Source: Caldilineales bacterium (GTDB taxonomy: Bacteria; Chloroflexota; Anaerolineae; J102). From it: a DNA stretch of 46,418 bases. Within the stretch, counting starts at the first letter, position 1, and every line of letters begins with the position of its first letter. Shown here piece after piece: positions 5,406 through 14,802 of the stretch. Under the pieces are notes generated by a model. It was given only the letters and a program-made list of their open reading frames with translations. It was not told where the DNA came from and ran no database searches. The stretch is taken from assembly GCA_019695115.1 (NCBI GenBank), contig JAIBAP010000049.1, positions 1 to 46,418 on the forward strand. Direction: 5' to 3'. The position numbers were made by a program, and so were the translations under genes.

Positions 5406-7538
5406 ATGTCCCAAGCTCTTCAGACCGACGTCAGTATCCTCAACCTCATGGCTGGTCGCCGTGAGCGCAACGCCCCCACCGTTCGCATCGTCGAACCCGC
5501 CAGCGGCATAGCCCCCGCCGAGGGTAAGGGCAATCTTTATATCCTGATCGAACTGGCCGGGCCGGAATCGGGTCGGGGCCGGCTGATCCGCGAACTGCTC
5601 AACACCATCCAGGAGACCTACTACCAGCAGGCCGACGCCGTGCCCGAGGCATTGACATCGGCGCTGCAGGCGGCGCATGCGCAGCTTCGAGACCATAACC
5701 AATACTACGCCACCCACTTTAGCGGCGGCGCCACCTGCCTGGCCGTGAACGGAACTGAGATCGTCTCGGCCCAAGCCGGCCCTACCATCCTGGCCGTGCG
5801 CAGCCGCGGCGTGGTGCAGTGGTTTTCACCGCTCAACAACGAGTCCTACCTGTCTTTGGGCGACCAGACCATGCCTTCGGTCGAGATCGGCCGCGTGGCG
5901 GGGGAACCGGGCACGGTGGTGGTGGCGATGAACAGCGCCTGGGCCGACCATCTCGAAGTGCCGCTGATGAACGAGGCCCTGGCCATCCCCCAGGCCCAGG
6001 CTGTGGCCGACCAGCTGGCGGGGATCGGCATCGGCGTGGGCGAGGAACTGACCCTGATCGTCATCAGCCTCACGGCCGGCCCGGCTGCCCGCCCGGCTGC
6101 CCGCCCGGCCCCCCCCGCCCCTGTTGCCGACGCGTCGCTGCCAGAGACTGTCGCCGCCCATCGCCCGTCGCCGCCTACCGATGCTCCGGCCGGCAAAGAA
6201 GCCGGCGCAGCGGCGCCGCTCCCCGCCGTCCGCCCTGCACCCGTCCCCGCCAAAGCGCCGAGCGTCCCGGCCGCGCCCGACCGGCGCCCAGCCGCCATCC
6301 GTCGCGGCCCACCCTCGCGGCGGCTGCCCTACGCCCTGGCCATCGCCGGTGTCCTGCTCCTGGCCATCCTGGCCATCACGGCCGGCATGTGGTATGTGCA
6401 GGGGCGCCAGCGGGCGGAACTTTTCAACCAGTATCTGCAAGGCGCCAACATCCAGTATCAGGCGGCGGCAAACACCGGCGACGAAAACCAGAAGCGCCTA
6501 TACTTGCAGGCGGCCGATGAGCAACTGAACCAGGCCGCCCTCTTCTTCCCTGAGCACGAAGACCTGGTCAAGATGCGCAGCCAGATCGCCGAAGCCAAAG
6601 CCGCCGTCAACCACATCCAGCCGCTGTTGGTAGGTTTCGATCTGCCGCTGATCACCTTCGACGCCGCCAGCCGCGAACCACAGCGCGTTTTCGTCAACGG
6701 CCTCAGCGTCTTCGTGCTCGATGCGCAGGCGGGCCTGCTCGAACGCTATCAGATGGACGAAGGCACCGGCGACCGCTTGGCCGGCGACGGCGCGCCCGAG
6801 ATTCTGGCGCGCAGCGGCGCCGATGTCGGCGGGCGACGCCTGGGCGAACTGGCCGATGCCGTCTGGTCGCCGCCAGCAGGCAATCGTACAGCCACTGGCC
6901 CCCTGGTCATCGACCGCAGCAACCAGCTCTTTGGCTACAGCGAGGGCCTGGGAGCGGTCAACGTCACCCTGGCCGCCAATCCCGATCTGGGACTGGTGAC
7001 GGACATGGAGAACTACAACGGGAACCTTTACCTGCTGGATACGTCTCGATCACAATACTGGCGCTATCGGGCCAGCGGCGAGACCTACGAAAACCCGCCC
7101 GAAGCCTATTTCCCGCCCGAAGCCCAGGTCAACCTCAGCACCGTCATCGACTCGGCCATCGACGGCTCCGTCTGGATGCTGAACCCCAACGGCACGGTCT
7201 TCAAGTTCTTCAGCGGCGCCCAAGACGCCTTCGCCCTCGATGTCGTCGATCCGCCCCTCACGCAGGCCGTGACCATCTGGGTCAACGACGCCGACCCGCC
7301 CGACGGCCGCATCTTCATCGGCGACGCCGCCAGCAACCGCGTCCTCGTCTTCGACAAGCAAGGCAAGCTGCTCAGCCAGCTGATGCCGGCCGGCCATCCA
7401 GGCGCTCTCAACACCCTGCGCAGCCTGTTCGTGGACGAAACCAACAACTACCTCTACCTGCTCACCGACTCGGCCCTCTACCAGACGCCGCTGCCGACCA
7501 TCCCCAACCCCAGTCCGCAGGAACAGCCCGCGAACTGA
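5406..7538 (+). CDS. membrane-anchored PP2C-like pseudophosphatase with C-terminal propeller-like domain
   Basis: I chose the ATG at 5406 because AAGAGG sits 5 bp upstream; the product is 710 residues. Residues 20-225 resemble a PP2C/SpoIIE-type phosphatase domain: FSGGATCLAVNG at about 105-116 fits the GaT motif. However, the positions that bind metal in the family (usual GDS and SDG) read AGP (124-126) and NSA (176-178), so it is probably inactive. Residues 225-305 are Pro/Ala-rich. One membrane helix follows at 307-330 (LPYALAIAGVLLLAILAITA), and then a large extracellular beta-rich domain with NHL/propeller-like character to the end. It precedes an LCP gene by 15 bp, which suggests a role in sensing or controlling envelope assembly. 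Exact function is unknown. Confidence 0.7.
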   Translation: MSQALQTDVSILNLMAGRRERNAPTVRIVEPASGIAPAEGKGNLYILIELAGPESGRGRLIRELLNTIQETYYQQADAVPEALTSALQAAHAQLRDHNQYYATHFSGGATCLAVNGTEIVSAQAGPTILAVRSRGVVQWFSPLNNESYLSLGDQTMPSVEIGRVAGEPGTVVVAMNSAWADHLEVPLMNEALAIPQAQAVADQLAGIGIGVGEELTLIVISLTAGPAARPAARPAPPAPVADASLPETVAAHRPSPPTDAPAGKEAGAAAPLPAVRPAPVPAKAPSVPAAPDRRPAAIRRGPPSRRLPYALAIAGVLLLAILAITAGMWYVQGRQRAELFNQYLQGANIQYQAAANTGDENQKRLYLQAADEQLNQAALFFPEHEDLVKMRSQIAEAKAAVNHIQPLLVGFDLPLITFDAASREPQRVFVNGLSVFVLDAQAGLLERYQMDEGTGDRLAGDGAPEILARSGADVGGRRLGELADAVWSPPAGNRTATGPLVIDRSNQLFGYSEGLGAVNVTLAANPDLGLVTDMENYNGNLYLLDTSRSQYWRYRASGETYENPPEAYFPPEAQVNLSTVIDSAIDGSVWMLNPNGTVFKFFSGAQDAFALDVVDPPLTQAVTIWVNDADPPDGRIFIGDAASNRVLVFDKQGKLLSQLMPAGHPGALNTLRSLFVDETNNYLYLLTDSALYQTPLPTIPNPSPQEQPAN

Positions 7539-7553
7539 AACCAGCGCCAGCTC

Positions 7554-8993
7554 GTGACCCGACTCCAACCTCCTCAACCCCAAAGGCGCGCCCCCGCCCT
7601 TTTTTCGGGCGCGCTGCTGGGCTTCCTCCTCGTCGTCTTTCTGGCAGCCTTCGGCTATGCCAGCTATTTGTTCTTCCAGGCTGCCCGCGCCATCGCCCTC
7701 AGCACGCCGCAGCTTGCCCAAAGCGATGATCGGCCGGGCGACAGCCAGGCCGGGTCGGGCGCAGGTGCGGACGAACTGTCCGGCGGCCCCGATGGCAATG
7801 CCTTCCAGCCAGCTGACGAGACGGACCTGGCTTTTCCGGCCTGGAACACGCCGGGACGCATCAACATCCTCTTTCTGGGCATCGATCAACGTCCTCAGCA
7901 GCAGGGCTACTTCCGCACCGACACCATGATCGTGCTCACGGCCGACCCCTCGACCGGCGATGTGGGCATGCTCTCGCTCCCGCGCGACCTGTGGGTGACC
8001 ATCCCCGGCCGGGGCGAGGAACGCATCAACACCGCCCATGTCTACGGCTACCTGGACAAATACCCTGGCGGCGGCCCCGGCCTGGCCAAAGAGACCGTCT
8101 CGCAGTTGCTCAACCAACCGATCCACTACTATGTGCGCATGAACTTCGAGGGCTTCCGCAAGATCATCGAGGAGATCGGCTGCATCGAGGTGGATGTGCC
8201 CAGAGACATCGACGACCCCACCTTCCCCGACGATAACTTTGGCTACGACCCCTTCTTCATTGCCGCCGGACACTACTGCATGGATGCCGACACGGCCTTG
8301 AAGTATGCCCGCACCCGCCATGCCGATAGCGATTTCGGGCGCATGGATCGCCAGCAACAGGTCATCCTGGCCATCAAGGACAAGGTGCTCGACACCGGCC
8401 AGCTACCCCGGCTCATCGCCCGCGCCCCGGCCTTGCTCTCGGCCCTCTCGGAATCATTTCAGAGCGACCTGCCCGCCGGCCAGTTGATCACCCTGGCCAG
8501 CATGGCCCGACGATTGAACACCGACAACATACGCCGTCTCGTCATCGACCGCACCATGGCCGTGGGCACCCTCACCTCGACCGGGGCCAGTGTGTTGGTG
8601 CCGCAGATGGATGTCATTCGCCCGGCCGTGGCTGCTTTCTTCAACCCCGCCCCGGTTCCCACCCCCACCCCCATTGCCGATCTGGCCGTGCGCGACCAGC
8701 TGGCCCTGGAACAGGCGCGCGTGGCCGTGCTCAACGGCAGCTCGGACCCGGAGTTGGGGCGATTGGCGGCCGAATGGCTCAGCAGCCAGGGCTATCAGGT
8801 GGTCGGTTTTGCCGACGCCGACCGCAACGACTACGCTCAGACGCAGATCATCATCCGCAGCGACAAACCCTTCACCACCCGCCAACTGATCGATCGGTTG
8901 GCAATCGGGGACGAGAACATCCGCCCGGCCACCGACGCCAACCCGTCCGTGGACATCCAACTCATCCTGGGCGCCGATTTCCGCCTGCCCTGA
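7554..8993 (+). CDS. LCP (LytR-CpsA-Psr) family cell-envelope glycopolymer transferase
   Basis: This 479-residue protein starts at a GTG 15 bp after the previous gene. One N-terminal membrane helix (about 17-42) anchors an external LCP domain (about 100-290). The domain opens with INILFLGIDQRP and carries RTDTMIVLTAD, SLPRDLWVTIPG and YARTRHADSDFGRMDRQQQ, the arginine/aspartate clusters that bind polyprenyl pyrophosphate and metal. LCP enzymes transfer lipid-linked glycopolymers to the wall or to proteins. The C-terminus (about 390-475, starting ARVAVLNGSS) is a LytR_C domain. A Pro/Thr-rich linker separates the two. It is probably co-transcribed with the upstream pseudophosphatase-like gene. 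Confidence 0.9.
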   Translation: MTRLQPPQPQRRAPALFSGALLGFLLVVFLAAFGYASYLFFQAARAIALSTPQLAQSDDRPGDSQAGSGAGADELSGGPDGNAFQPADETDLAFPAWNTPGRINILFLGIDQRPQQQGYFRTDTMIVLTADPSTGDVGMLSLPRDLWVTIPGRGEERINTAHVYGYLDKYPGGGPGLAKETVSQLLNQPIHYYVRMNFEGFRKIIEEIGCIEVDVPRDIDDPTFPDDNFGYDPFFIAAGHYCMDADTALKYARTRHADSDFGRMDRQQQVILAIKDKVLDTGQLPRLIARAPALLSALSESFQSDLPAGQLITLASMARRLNTDNIRRLVIDRTMAVGTLTSTGASVLVPQMDVIRPAVAAFFNPAPVPTPTPIADLAVRDQLALEQARVAVLNGSSDPELGRLAAEWLSSQGYQVVGFADADRNDYAQTQIIIRSDKPFTTRQLIDRLAIGDENIRPATDANPSVDIQLILGADFRLP

Positions 8994-9015
8994 AATCGGC
9001 AAGAAGCCCGTATGG

Positions 9016-9033
9016 ACATGACCTGCGTCATGT
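9016..9033. promoter_or_regulatory. perfect palindrome upstream of the CBS genes (possible operator)
   Basis: ACATGAC and GTCATGT form a perfect 7-bp inverted repeat around CTGC, 47 bp before the start of the first CBS gene. Size and symmetry resemble sites of Crp/Fnr-superfamily dimers, but I cannot assign a regulator. Confidence 0.4.
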
Positions 9034-9080
9034 ACAAAGCCACGAAGTCGTGCGACAATGCCGACTAGGAGGCAACGACC

Positions 9081-9521
9081 ATGCTTGTTCGCGATGTCAT
9101 GACGCCCAAACCGATCACCATCGGCCCGCAGCAATCCATCGGTGCTGCCCTGGCGCGGATGCGCCGCGGCAATTTCCGCCGCCTGCCGGTGGTGGAAAAC
9201 GGCAAGCTGGTGGGGATTGTCACCGACCGCGACTTGCGACTGGCCATGAACTCGCCCTATGTGCTACGGGAAGGCTGGTACGACACCTATCTGATGGAAC
9301 ACATCGAGGTGCGAACGTGCATGACGCCCAACCCGGTGGTTGTGGCGCCCACCTGCGATCTGATCGAGGCCGTCCATCTCATGCGCAGCCAGAAGTTCGG
9401 CGGTCTGCCCGTGGTGGAAGACGGCGCCCTCGTTGGCATTGTCACCGAAACCGACCTGCTCGACTGCCTGATCCGGCTCCTGGAGCAACAGGCGACGCCG
9501 GCCAAAGCGCCACCAGCCTGA
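9081..9521 (+). CDS. CBS-pair domain protein
   Basis: This 146-residue cytosolic protein consists almost only of two CBS repeats (residues 1-60 and 75-135). The repeats show VRDVMTPKPITIGPQQS, RRLPVVENGKLVGIVTDRDL, MTPNPVVVAPT and GGLPVVEDGALVGIVTETDL. CBS pairs bind adenine nucleotides and usually regulate a partner. AGGAGG lies just before the ATG. A second CBS-pair gene follows 59 bp downstream; the two differ enough to be an old duplication. No partner enzyme is adjacent, so the target is unknown. Confidence 0.88.
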   Translation: MLVRDVMTPKPITIGPQQSIGAALARMRRGNFRRLPVVENGKLVGIVTDRDLRLAMNSPYVLREGWYDTYLMEHIEVRTCMTPNPVVVAPTCDLIEAVHLMRSQKFGGLPVVEDGALVGIVTETDLLDCLIRLLEQQATPAKAPPA

Positions 9522-9580
9522 TTGGGCGCCGCTGGCGGCTGTCTTGCCGGCTCATCTGAAAGACCAGACGGAGGAACACC

Positions 9581-10009
9581 ATGCGTCCGCATCTTGTGCG
9601 CGAGATCATGTCGCAACCTGCCATCACCATCGCCTGGGATCGCTCGATCCTGGCGGCGTCGGGTCTGATGGAGTCGAACAACATCCGCCGGCTGCCGGTG
9701 GTGGACGAGGATGGGCTACTGATCGGCATCGTCAGCCTGGGCGATGTGCGCGAAGCCATGTCGGTCTATCAGACGGCCAATCCCTACGCGCCTGACTCCG
9801 ATGACATCCTCCTGGCGGTGGATGAAATCATGACCACCCCCGCCATCACCGTCGGCCCAGACGCCCGTCTGCTCGATGTCGTCCGCCTGATGCTAGAGCA
9901 CAAGATCGGCGGCGTCCCGGTGGTGGACGAGGTCGGGCATCCCGCGGGCATGGTCACAGAATCCGACCTCTTCCGGTTGATGATCGATCTTTGGGAACAG
10001 GACGAGTAG
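9581..10009 (+). CDS. CBS-pair domain protein
   Basis: This is the second stand-alone CBS-pair protein of the locus (142 residues). The repeats are at about 1-55 and 80-140, with VREIMSQPAITIAWDRS, RRLPVVDEDGLLIGIVSLGD, MTTPAITVGPDARLLDV and GGVPVVDEVGHPAGMVTESD. GGAGG precedes the ATG. It probably binds ATP/AMP as a homodimer or as a heterodimer with its neighbour. It ends 3 bp from the stop of the convergent Asp-box gene, so no room for a terminator exists between them. Confidence 0.88.
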   Translation: MRPHLVREIMSQPAITIAWDRSILAASGLMESNNIRRLPVVDEDGLLIGIVSLGDVREAMSVYQTANPYAPDSDDILLAVDEIMTTPAITVGPDARLLDVVRLMLEHKIGGVPVVDEVGHPAGMVTESDLFRLMIDLWEQDE

Positions 10010-10012
10010 GAC

Positions 10013-13000
10013 TCAGGGCGGCAGGGGGCCGAGGACGAAGACCCCGCCGTCGCTGCCAACGAACAGACGGGCGGGCGCAACATCCAGCAGGAGCAGCTCC
10101 CGCACGGCCCAGGCATCGAAAGACTGAGGCGAGAGCTTGCGCCAGTCCAGATGGCCGGGGTCGCGGGTAGAGAGTCCGCGCACCGTCCCCAGATACAGCC
10201 GGTGGTCGAGGCCGCCGCCGGGGGAGAGCGGGCTTTCGGCCAGGGCGAAGAGACCGTAGCTGCGACCGGCCGGCCCTGGCTCGATCACATCGCCCAGCCC
10301 GGCCGAATGGCTGAACCAGTGGAGACCGTCGTCGCTGGTCTCGTAGAAGCCGTAGACCTGCCCGACATGGATGCGCCCTGGCTGGAAGCGGCTTGCTTGC
10401 AGCCCGCCGATCCAGCCCCAGTCCGGGTCGAGCGGCGTCGTGCGCGCCCAGGTCTCGCCGCTATCCCGGCTGACCAGGACCACCCCACCGCCGCCCTCGC
10501 TGATGCCGCTGGCCCAGATCGTCGTCCAATCCGGGTCGACCGGGGCCAGGTGGTAGATGCCGTAGGTGGGGAACAGCGGGTCGGGCTGATGATGCCAGCT
10601 CTGGCCGTTGTCGGTGCTGCGGTAGGGGCCGTCGCAGCCGGCGGCATAGACCCACGGCCGGGTCGGGTGGCTGGCCAGGGGTTTGAGATCCTCGCCTGCG
10701 GCCAAGACCTGCCAACTGGCCCCGCCATCGGTGCTGCGCCAGAATGGCGTGGGCGGCCCGCCCATGAAGCACGGATAGCCCTGGCCGGCGAAAAGCACGT
10801 CCGGGCCGTTGCCCATCAGGGCGGAAACCGGCGGGATCGTCCCCGCCGGCGACCAACTGACCCCGGCATCGTTGGAGCGATAGAGGGCGCCGTTCACATC
10901 GGCAAAGACGGTGGCCGATTCGGGCCGCCCCACCACCCGCTGCGCCCAGCCGTCGGGCAACACCAGCGCCCCCGGCGGCGGGCAGAGGGTCAGGCGGGCG
11001 TCGTCCACATAGGTGGTGCTGCGGCCGCCAGCGCCGGTGTTGTAGGTGCCGAACTGTAAGCGCACCGTCTGCCCGGCCAGGCCGCGCAGATCCAGGTCGG
11101 CCTCGCGCCAGGCGGGGTCATTCAGCCGCTCGACCAGCAGCCAGACAATGGCGCCGTTGGCGCGAATGGCCAGGACATAGAAGAAATCGGTGTCGAGGGC
11201 GGCATTGGGGAGTTCGGCTTCGGTGGCGGGGAGGGCGAGCGGGGCCGAGGCGGCGGCGCCATCCCCCCACAGCCGGTAGCGCCAGAAGTGCAGCCGGGCC
11301 GTGCTGACCCCGGCCGGGATCGCCACCGTCTGTTCGATGGGCGAGTAGCTGCGCAGGTTGGCGCCGCCGGGAGCGATGCCGGTGCGCATGGCTCGCGCCC
11401 CATCGTGCACGGGCGAGGTGACATAACCGGCCAACACCGGGTTGTCCTTGATCAGCCAGGCGTCGTTGCTCTCGAAACCGCCGTTGTGCAGGCCGTCGTA
11501 GCAGGCGGGCGGCGGGATGGGCGTAGGGGTCGGCGTGGGCGTCGGCGGCGGCGAGAAGGTGCGCAACAGCACGGGCAGATAGAGGCGCGGGCCGGGCGCA
11601 GGCTGCCAGCAGACCACCAATGACACATCATCGGCATAGAGGGCCGTCCTCTTGCCGTCGCCGTCGTTGAAGGCGCCGATGTGAAGCTGAACCGTGCGGC
11701 CGGCGTAGGCCGAGAGGTCAAAGCTGAGCGGCTGCCAGGCGACGGTGTTGGCTCGTTCCCAGGCCAGCGTCTTCAGCGTCTCACCGTCTTCGTCCAGCAG
11801 GAGGATGTATTGGGCGTCGTCTTCCAGTTCGACGCCGGGCGCGCGGCCGTCGGCGATGCTTTGGGGGTCGGCGGGGGGCAGGGCGAGGCCGCTTTCCTGC
11901 GAGAGCGGAAGCCACCACAGGCTGAGGGTGGCGTTTGTGACGTCGGCGGGGATGGTGAGCGTTTGGCGGGCAGAGGAGTAGCTGCGGAGGTCGGCGTCGG
12001 CGACGATGCCGGCGCGCAGGCTACGATGGCCGGTGTGGGCCAGGGCAACGCTGTAGTCGGCGGGATAGGGCGTGTTCGGGAAGACCCAGGCGGCGTCGGT
12101 CTCGAAGCCGCCGTTGACCAGTCGTTCCTCGCACGCCCCCCCGTACTCCCACACCCCGCGTTCGGTGGCGACATGGGCGACGATGCCCTCGGCCCCGCCG
12201 GTGACGGCAAGGGCGAAGGCGTTGGGGTTTCCGGGCGCGGGGCCGAGATCGACCCAGCTCTCGCCGCCGTCATACGAACGGAAGAGGCTGTGCTGATCCC
12301 AGCCCAGGAACTGGCCCCGCAGGGCGGTGAAGAGCGAGCGGTCGTTAGCGAAGCCGGGCGAAACCGCAATAGAGGCCGGGAAAGGCTCGTAGACGCCCGG
12401 CAGCCCCTCGCTGCTGAGCCGCCAACTGCCGCCGCCATCGGTCGAGCCGATGACCCCGGCCTCGGGTGTGCCGTCGCCGATGCCCTCGATCAGCCGGTAG
12501 CCGCTCCAGAGGGTGCGATCTTGGCTGAAGGCGGGCGAGACGGCCAGGGCGTGGGAGGGGTTGTAGCTGGGGAGAACCTGCCAGCTGAGGCCGGCGTCGG
12601 TGCTGCGCTGGGTGGGGCCGTAGCCGCCGGCAAAGAGGGTGTGGTCGGCGGCGAAGTCGGGCGAGATGGCCAGGTCGAAGACATCGAGCGGGTGCTGGGC
12701 GGTGGGGAAGGGCAATGGCTGCCAGGTGATGCCGCCGTCGGTCGAGCGGTTCAGCGACCCTTCGACCATGACGAACACGGTCTGGTCGCTGGCGAAGGCG
12801 GGCGAGAGGACGAAGGCGCCGATCTGCATCCGGGCCAGGGCGACGCCCCAGGTTTCGCCGCGGTCGGTCGAGCGATAGAGCGTGCCATAGGGGGCTTGTG
12901 GGGCCATCCCTGCCTGGCCGGTAGGGGAGAGATTGCCGTTGTAGCTGGCGAAGACGGTGGTGGCCGGGCCGGAGGGCGCTTGAGCAGCTGCCACCCGCCG

Positions 13001-13330
13001 GAACCAACCGCCGGAAAACGGGCCGGGCGGGGTGGGATAGAAGATCTCGGCCCAGCCCCCGCCGCCATCGGTGCTGCGGTAGAGGCTGCCATAGCCCCGG
13101 CCGTTGCCAGCGGCAAAGAGCGTGGCATCGTTGGCGTAGTTGGGCGAGGCGGCGACCGCCGTCATTGTGATCGGCTGCCCGCCCTCGTTCAGCGGCCCGC
13201 CGCTCCGCCAGACCCCACCCGCCGCCGGCCCCGCTCCCTCGCGCCCCGGCGATGCTGCTGACCCGACGACGCCCGCGACAAACACCACCAGCCAGCTGAT
13301 GGCCATCCAGACTGTGAATCGCCTGCTCAT
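10013..13330 (-). CDS. secreted Asp-box/sialidase-like repeat protein with two carbohydrate-binding-like modules
   Basis: I chose the ATG at 13330 because AGGAGG lies at the right distance; a start 23 codons earlier would precede the signal peptide with charged sequence. The product is 1105 residues. A signal peptide (FTVWMAISWLVVFVAGVVGS) leads into Asp-box repeats of the type YRSTDGGxxW over roughly 50-410 and again at 800-1105. These build beta-propellers as in sortilin-like and sialidase-like proteins. Between them are two related modules starting NGGFE (about 415-590 and 620-790), probably jelly-roll carbohydrate-binding folds, split by a PTPTPTPTP linker. No catalytic sialidase residues are obvious. 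It follows nagA on the same strand, so a role in glycan binding or degradation outside the cell is plausible. Confidence 0.75.
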   Translation of the reverse strand: MSRRFTVWMAISWLVVFVAGVVGSAASPGREGAGPAAGGVWRSGGPLNEGGQPITMTAVAASPNYANDATLFAAGNGRGYGSLYRSTDGGGGWAEIFYPTPPGPFSGGWFRRVAAAQAPSGPATTVFASYNGNLSPTGQAGMAPQAPYGTLYRSTDRGETWGVALARMQIGAFVLSPAFASDQTVFVMVEGSLNRSTDGGITWQPLPFPTAQHPLDVFDLAISPDFAADHTLFAGGYGPTQRSTDAGLSWQVLPSYNPSHALAVSPAFSQDRTLWSGYRLIEGIGDGTPEAGVIGSTDGGGSWRLSSEGLPGVYEPFPASIAVSPGFANDRSLFTALRGQFLGWDQHSLFRSYDGGESWVDLGPAPGNPNAFALAVTGGAEGIVAHVATERGVWEYGGACEERLVNGGFETDAAWVFPNTPYPADYSVALAHTGHRSLRAGIVADADLRSYSSARQTLTIPADVTNATLSLWWLPLSQESGLALPPADPQSIADGRAPGVELEDDAQYILLLDEDGETLKTLAWERANTVAWQPLSFDLSAYAGRTVQLHIGAFNDGDGKRTALYADDVSLVVCWQPAPGPRLYLPVLLRTFSPPPTPTPTPTPIPPPACYDGLHNGGFESNDAWLIKDNPVLAGYVTSPVHDGARAMRTGIAPGGANLRSYSPIEQTVAIPAGVSTARLHFWRYRLWGDGAAASAPLALPATEAELPNAALDTDFFYVLAIRANGAIVWLLVERLNDPAWREADLDLRGLAGQTVRLQFGTYNTGAGGRSTTYVDDARLTLCPPPGALVLPDGWAQRVVGRPESATVFADVNGALYRSNDAGVSWSPAGTIPPVSALMGNGPDVLFAGQGYPCFMGGPPTPFWRSTDGGASWQVLAAGEDLKPLASHPTRPWVYAAGCDGPYRSTDNGQSWHHQPDPLFPTYGIYHLAPVDPDWTTIWASGISEGGGGVVLVSRDSGETWARTTPLDPDWGWIGGLQASRFQPGRIHVGQVYGFYETSDDGLHWFSHSAGLGDVIEPGPAGRSYGLFALAESPLSPGGGLDHRLYLGTVRGLSTRDPGHLDWRKLSPQSFDAWAVRELLLLDVAPARLFVGSDGGVFVLGPLPP

Positions 13331-13353
13331 GGCAAGCCTCCTGCGTTGTCCAA

Positions 13354-14802
13354 TCAACGCGTCAAAAGGGCAAGATCGACGGTGATCTGGCCCACACATG
13401 ATGACGTTCTGCCCCGGTGGAGGTTACGAGGGGGGGGCAAGTCGCAGGTGGCAGGTGGCAGAGCTTGTCCCTTCACTCCGTTCAGGGCAGGCTCTGAGTG
13501 AAACGAAGGATCGCAGGTGGCAGGTCGCAGATGGCAGAGCTTGTCCTGAGTGAAACGAAGGATCGCAAGTGGCAGGTTCTTCGTTGACTGTTGATTGTTG
13601 ACTGTTGATTGTTGACTGTTCTGCCTTGTTTCCTTGTCTACCTGTTTCCTTGTCTCCTTATCTCCGAACACCACCTCTCCCTCCACCACCGTCGCCCGCA
13701 CCCGCAGGTCGGGCGTGAGGAGGACGAGGTCGGCCAGATAGCCGGGGGCGATGCGGCCGCGCTCGCGGCCCAGGCCCAGCAGGTCGGCGGGGGTGGTGGT
13801 GATGGTCGCCAGAGCCGCGGGCAGGGGGCAATCCGTCCAGGCGACCAGGTTGCGCAGGGCCTGGTCCATAGCCAGGATGCTTCCGGCCAGGGTGCCATCG
13901 GCCAGGCGGCAGCTGATCTCGTCCACATAGACAGCGTAATCGCCCAGCAGGTGCGTGCCCGGCGGCACACCCAAGGCGGCCATTGCATCCGTCACCAGGT
14001 TGAGCCGCGGCCCCAGGCTCTTCCAGGCCAGATCGACCATAGAAAGATGGGTGTGAATGCCGTCATTGATGTAACCGACTACGGGGCGCGGGTCGGTGAG
14101 GAGGGCGCCCGCCAGCCCCGGTTGGCGATGGTTGAGCGGCGGCATGGCGTTGAAAAGGTGGGTGCCATAGCGGATGCCGGCAGCGAAACCGGCCGTCGCT
14201 TCCTCCCAGGTGGCCATGCTGTGCCCGGCGCTGACCACCACCCCGCGGCCAACCAGCGCCTCGACCAGGTCCAGCGCGCCCGGCAGTTCCGGGGCCAGCG
14301 TCACCAGCCGCACGTGGTTCTCCACCGACCAGCCGGCGATGGCGCCCAGGTCGGGCCGGCGCAGGTAGGAGGGGTTGTGGGCGCCTTTTTTCTGCGGGTT
14401 GAGGAAAGGGCCTTCGAGATGCAGGCCGAGCGGGGTCGCGCCCGACCAGCCGGGATCGGGGCCGTCGGCCATCACCTCCTGGGCGCCGGTCATGCGGTCG
14501 AGGGGGGAAGTGATGATGGTGGGGAGGAAGGCGGTGACGCCGTAGCGGGGCAGCCCGGCTGCCACCGGCCAGATGCTGGTCGGGTCGGCGGTGAAGTCGT
14601 AGCCGAAGGCGCCGTTGAACTGCAGGTCGATGAAGCCAGGAGCCAGGATCAGCCCGGCTCCCTCCACAACCCAGGCGCCGGGCGGGCAGGGCGTCTCGCC
14701 GACCGGCCCCACCGCCGCAATCCGCTTGCCATCGACAATGACCGCCGCATCATCGAGCCGCCGGTCGGGCGTGTAAAGCACGGCATTTTGTATGTATAGC
14801 AT
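13354..14802 (-). CDS. nagA: N-acetylglucosamine-6-phosphate deacetylase with a repeat-derived C-terminal tail
   Basis: NagA removes acetate from GlcNAc-6-phosphate to give glucosamine-6-phosphate. The start ATG at 14802 ([10 protein letters not shown]) fits the family N-terminus; the longer frame upstream is minisatellite sequence. Family motifs are [70 protein letters not shown] and [10 protein letters not shown], covering the metal and substrate residues. The conserved protein ends near [10 protein letters not shown]. After this the frame runs on for about 80 codons through tandem repeats and two copies of a palindromic repeat to a stop 23 bp before the next gene. This tail is probably an accident of repeat insertion. 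The gene lies between the ROK-type gene and the Asp-box gene in one minus-strand unit. Confidence 0.9.
   Translation of the reverse strand: MLYIQNAVLYTPDRRLDDAAVIVDGKRIAAVGPVGETPCPPGAWVVEGAGLILAPGFIDLQFNGAFGYDFTADPTSIWPVAAGLPRYGVTAFLPTIITSPLDRMTGAQEVMADGPDPGWSGATPLGLHLEGPFLNPQKKGAHNPSYLRRPDLGAIAGWSVENHVRLVTLAPELPGALDLVEALVGRGVVVSAGHSMATWEEATAGFAAGIRYGTHLFNAMPPLNHRQPGLAGALLTDPRPVVGYINDGIHTHLSMVDLAWKSLGPRLNLVTDAMAALGVPPGTHLLGDYAVYVDEISCRLADGTLAGSILAMDQALRNLVAWTDCPLPAALATITTTPADLLGLGRERGRIAPGYLADLVLLTPDLRVRATVVEGEVVFGDKETRKQVDKETRQNSQQSTVNNQQSTKNLPLAILRFTQDKLCHLRPATCDPSFHSEPALNGVKGQALPPATCDLPPPRNLHRGRTSSCVGQITVDLALLTR
13439..13640. repeat. heptamer repeats and two copies of a 49-bp palindrome inside the nagA 3' end
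   Basis: GGTGGCA/GGTCGCA heptamers flank a 49-bp palindrome at 13461-13509 (also at 5223-5271). A shortened copy at 13537-13561 lacks its middle 24 bp. GTTGACT/GTTGATT heptamers follow at about 13583-13620. All of these are translated as the extra C-terminal tail of nagA. Confidence 0.8.

Noticed and set aside
11681-13261. A 526-codon open frame on the plus strand
   Set aside because: It is antisense to the Asp-box protein gene and arises from the high GC content; that gene has a signal peptide, Asp-boxes and a strong ribosome binding site.
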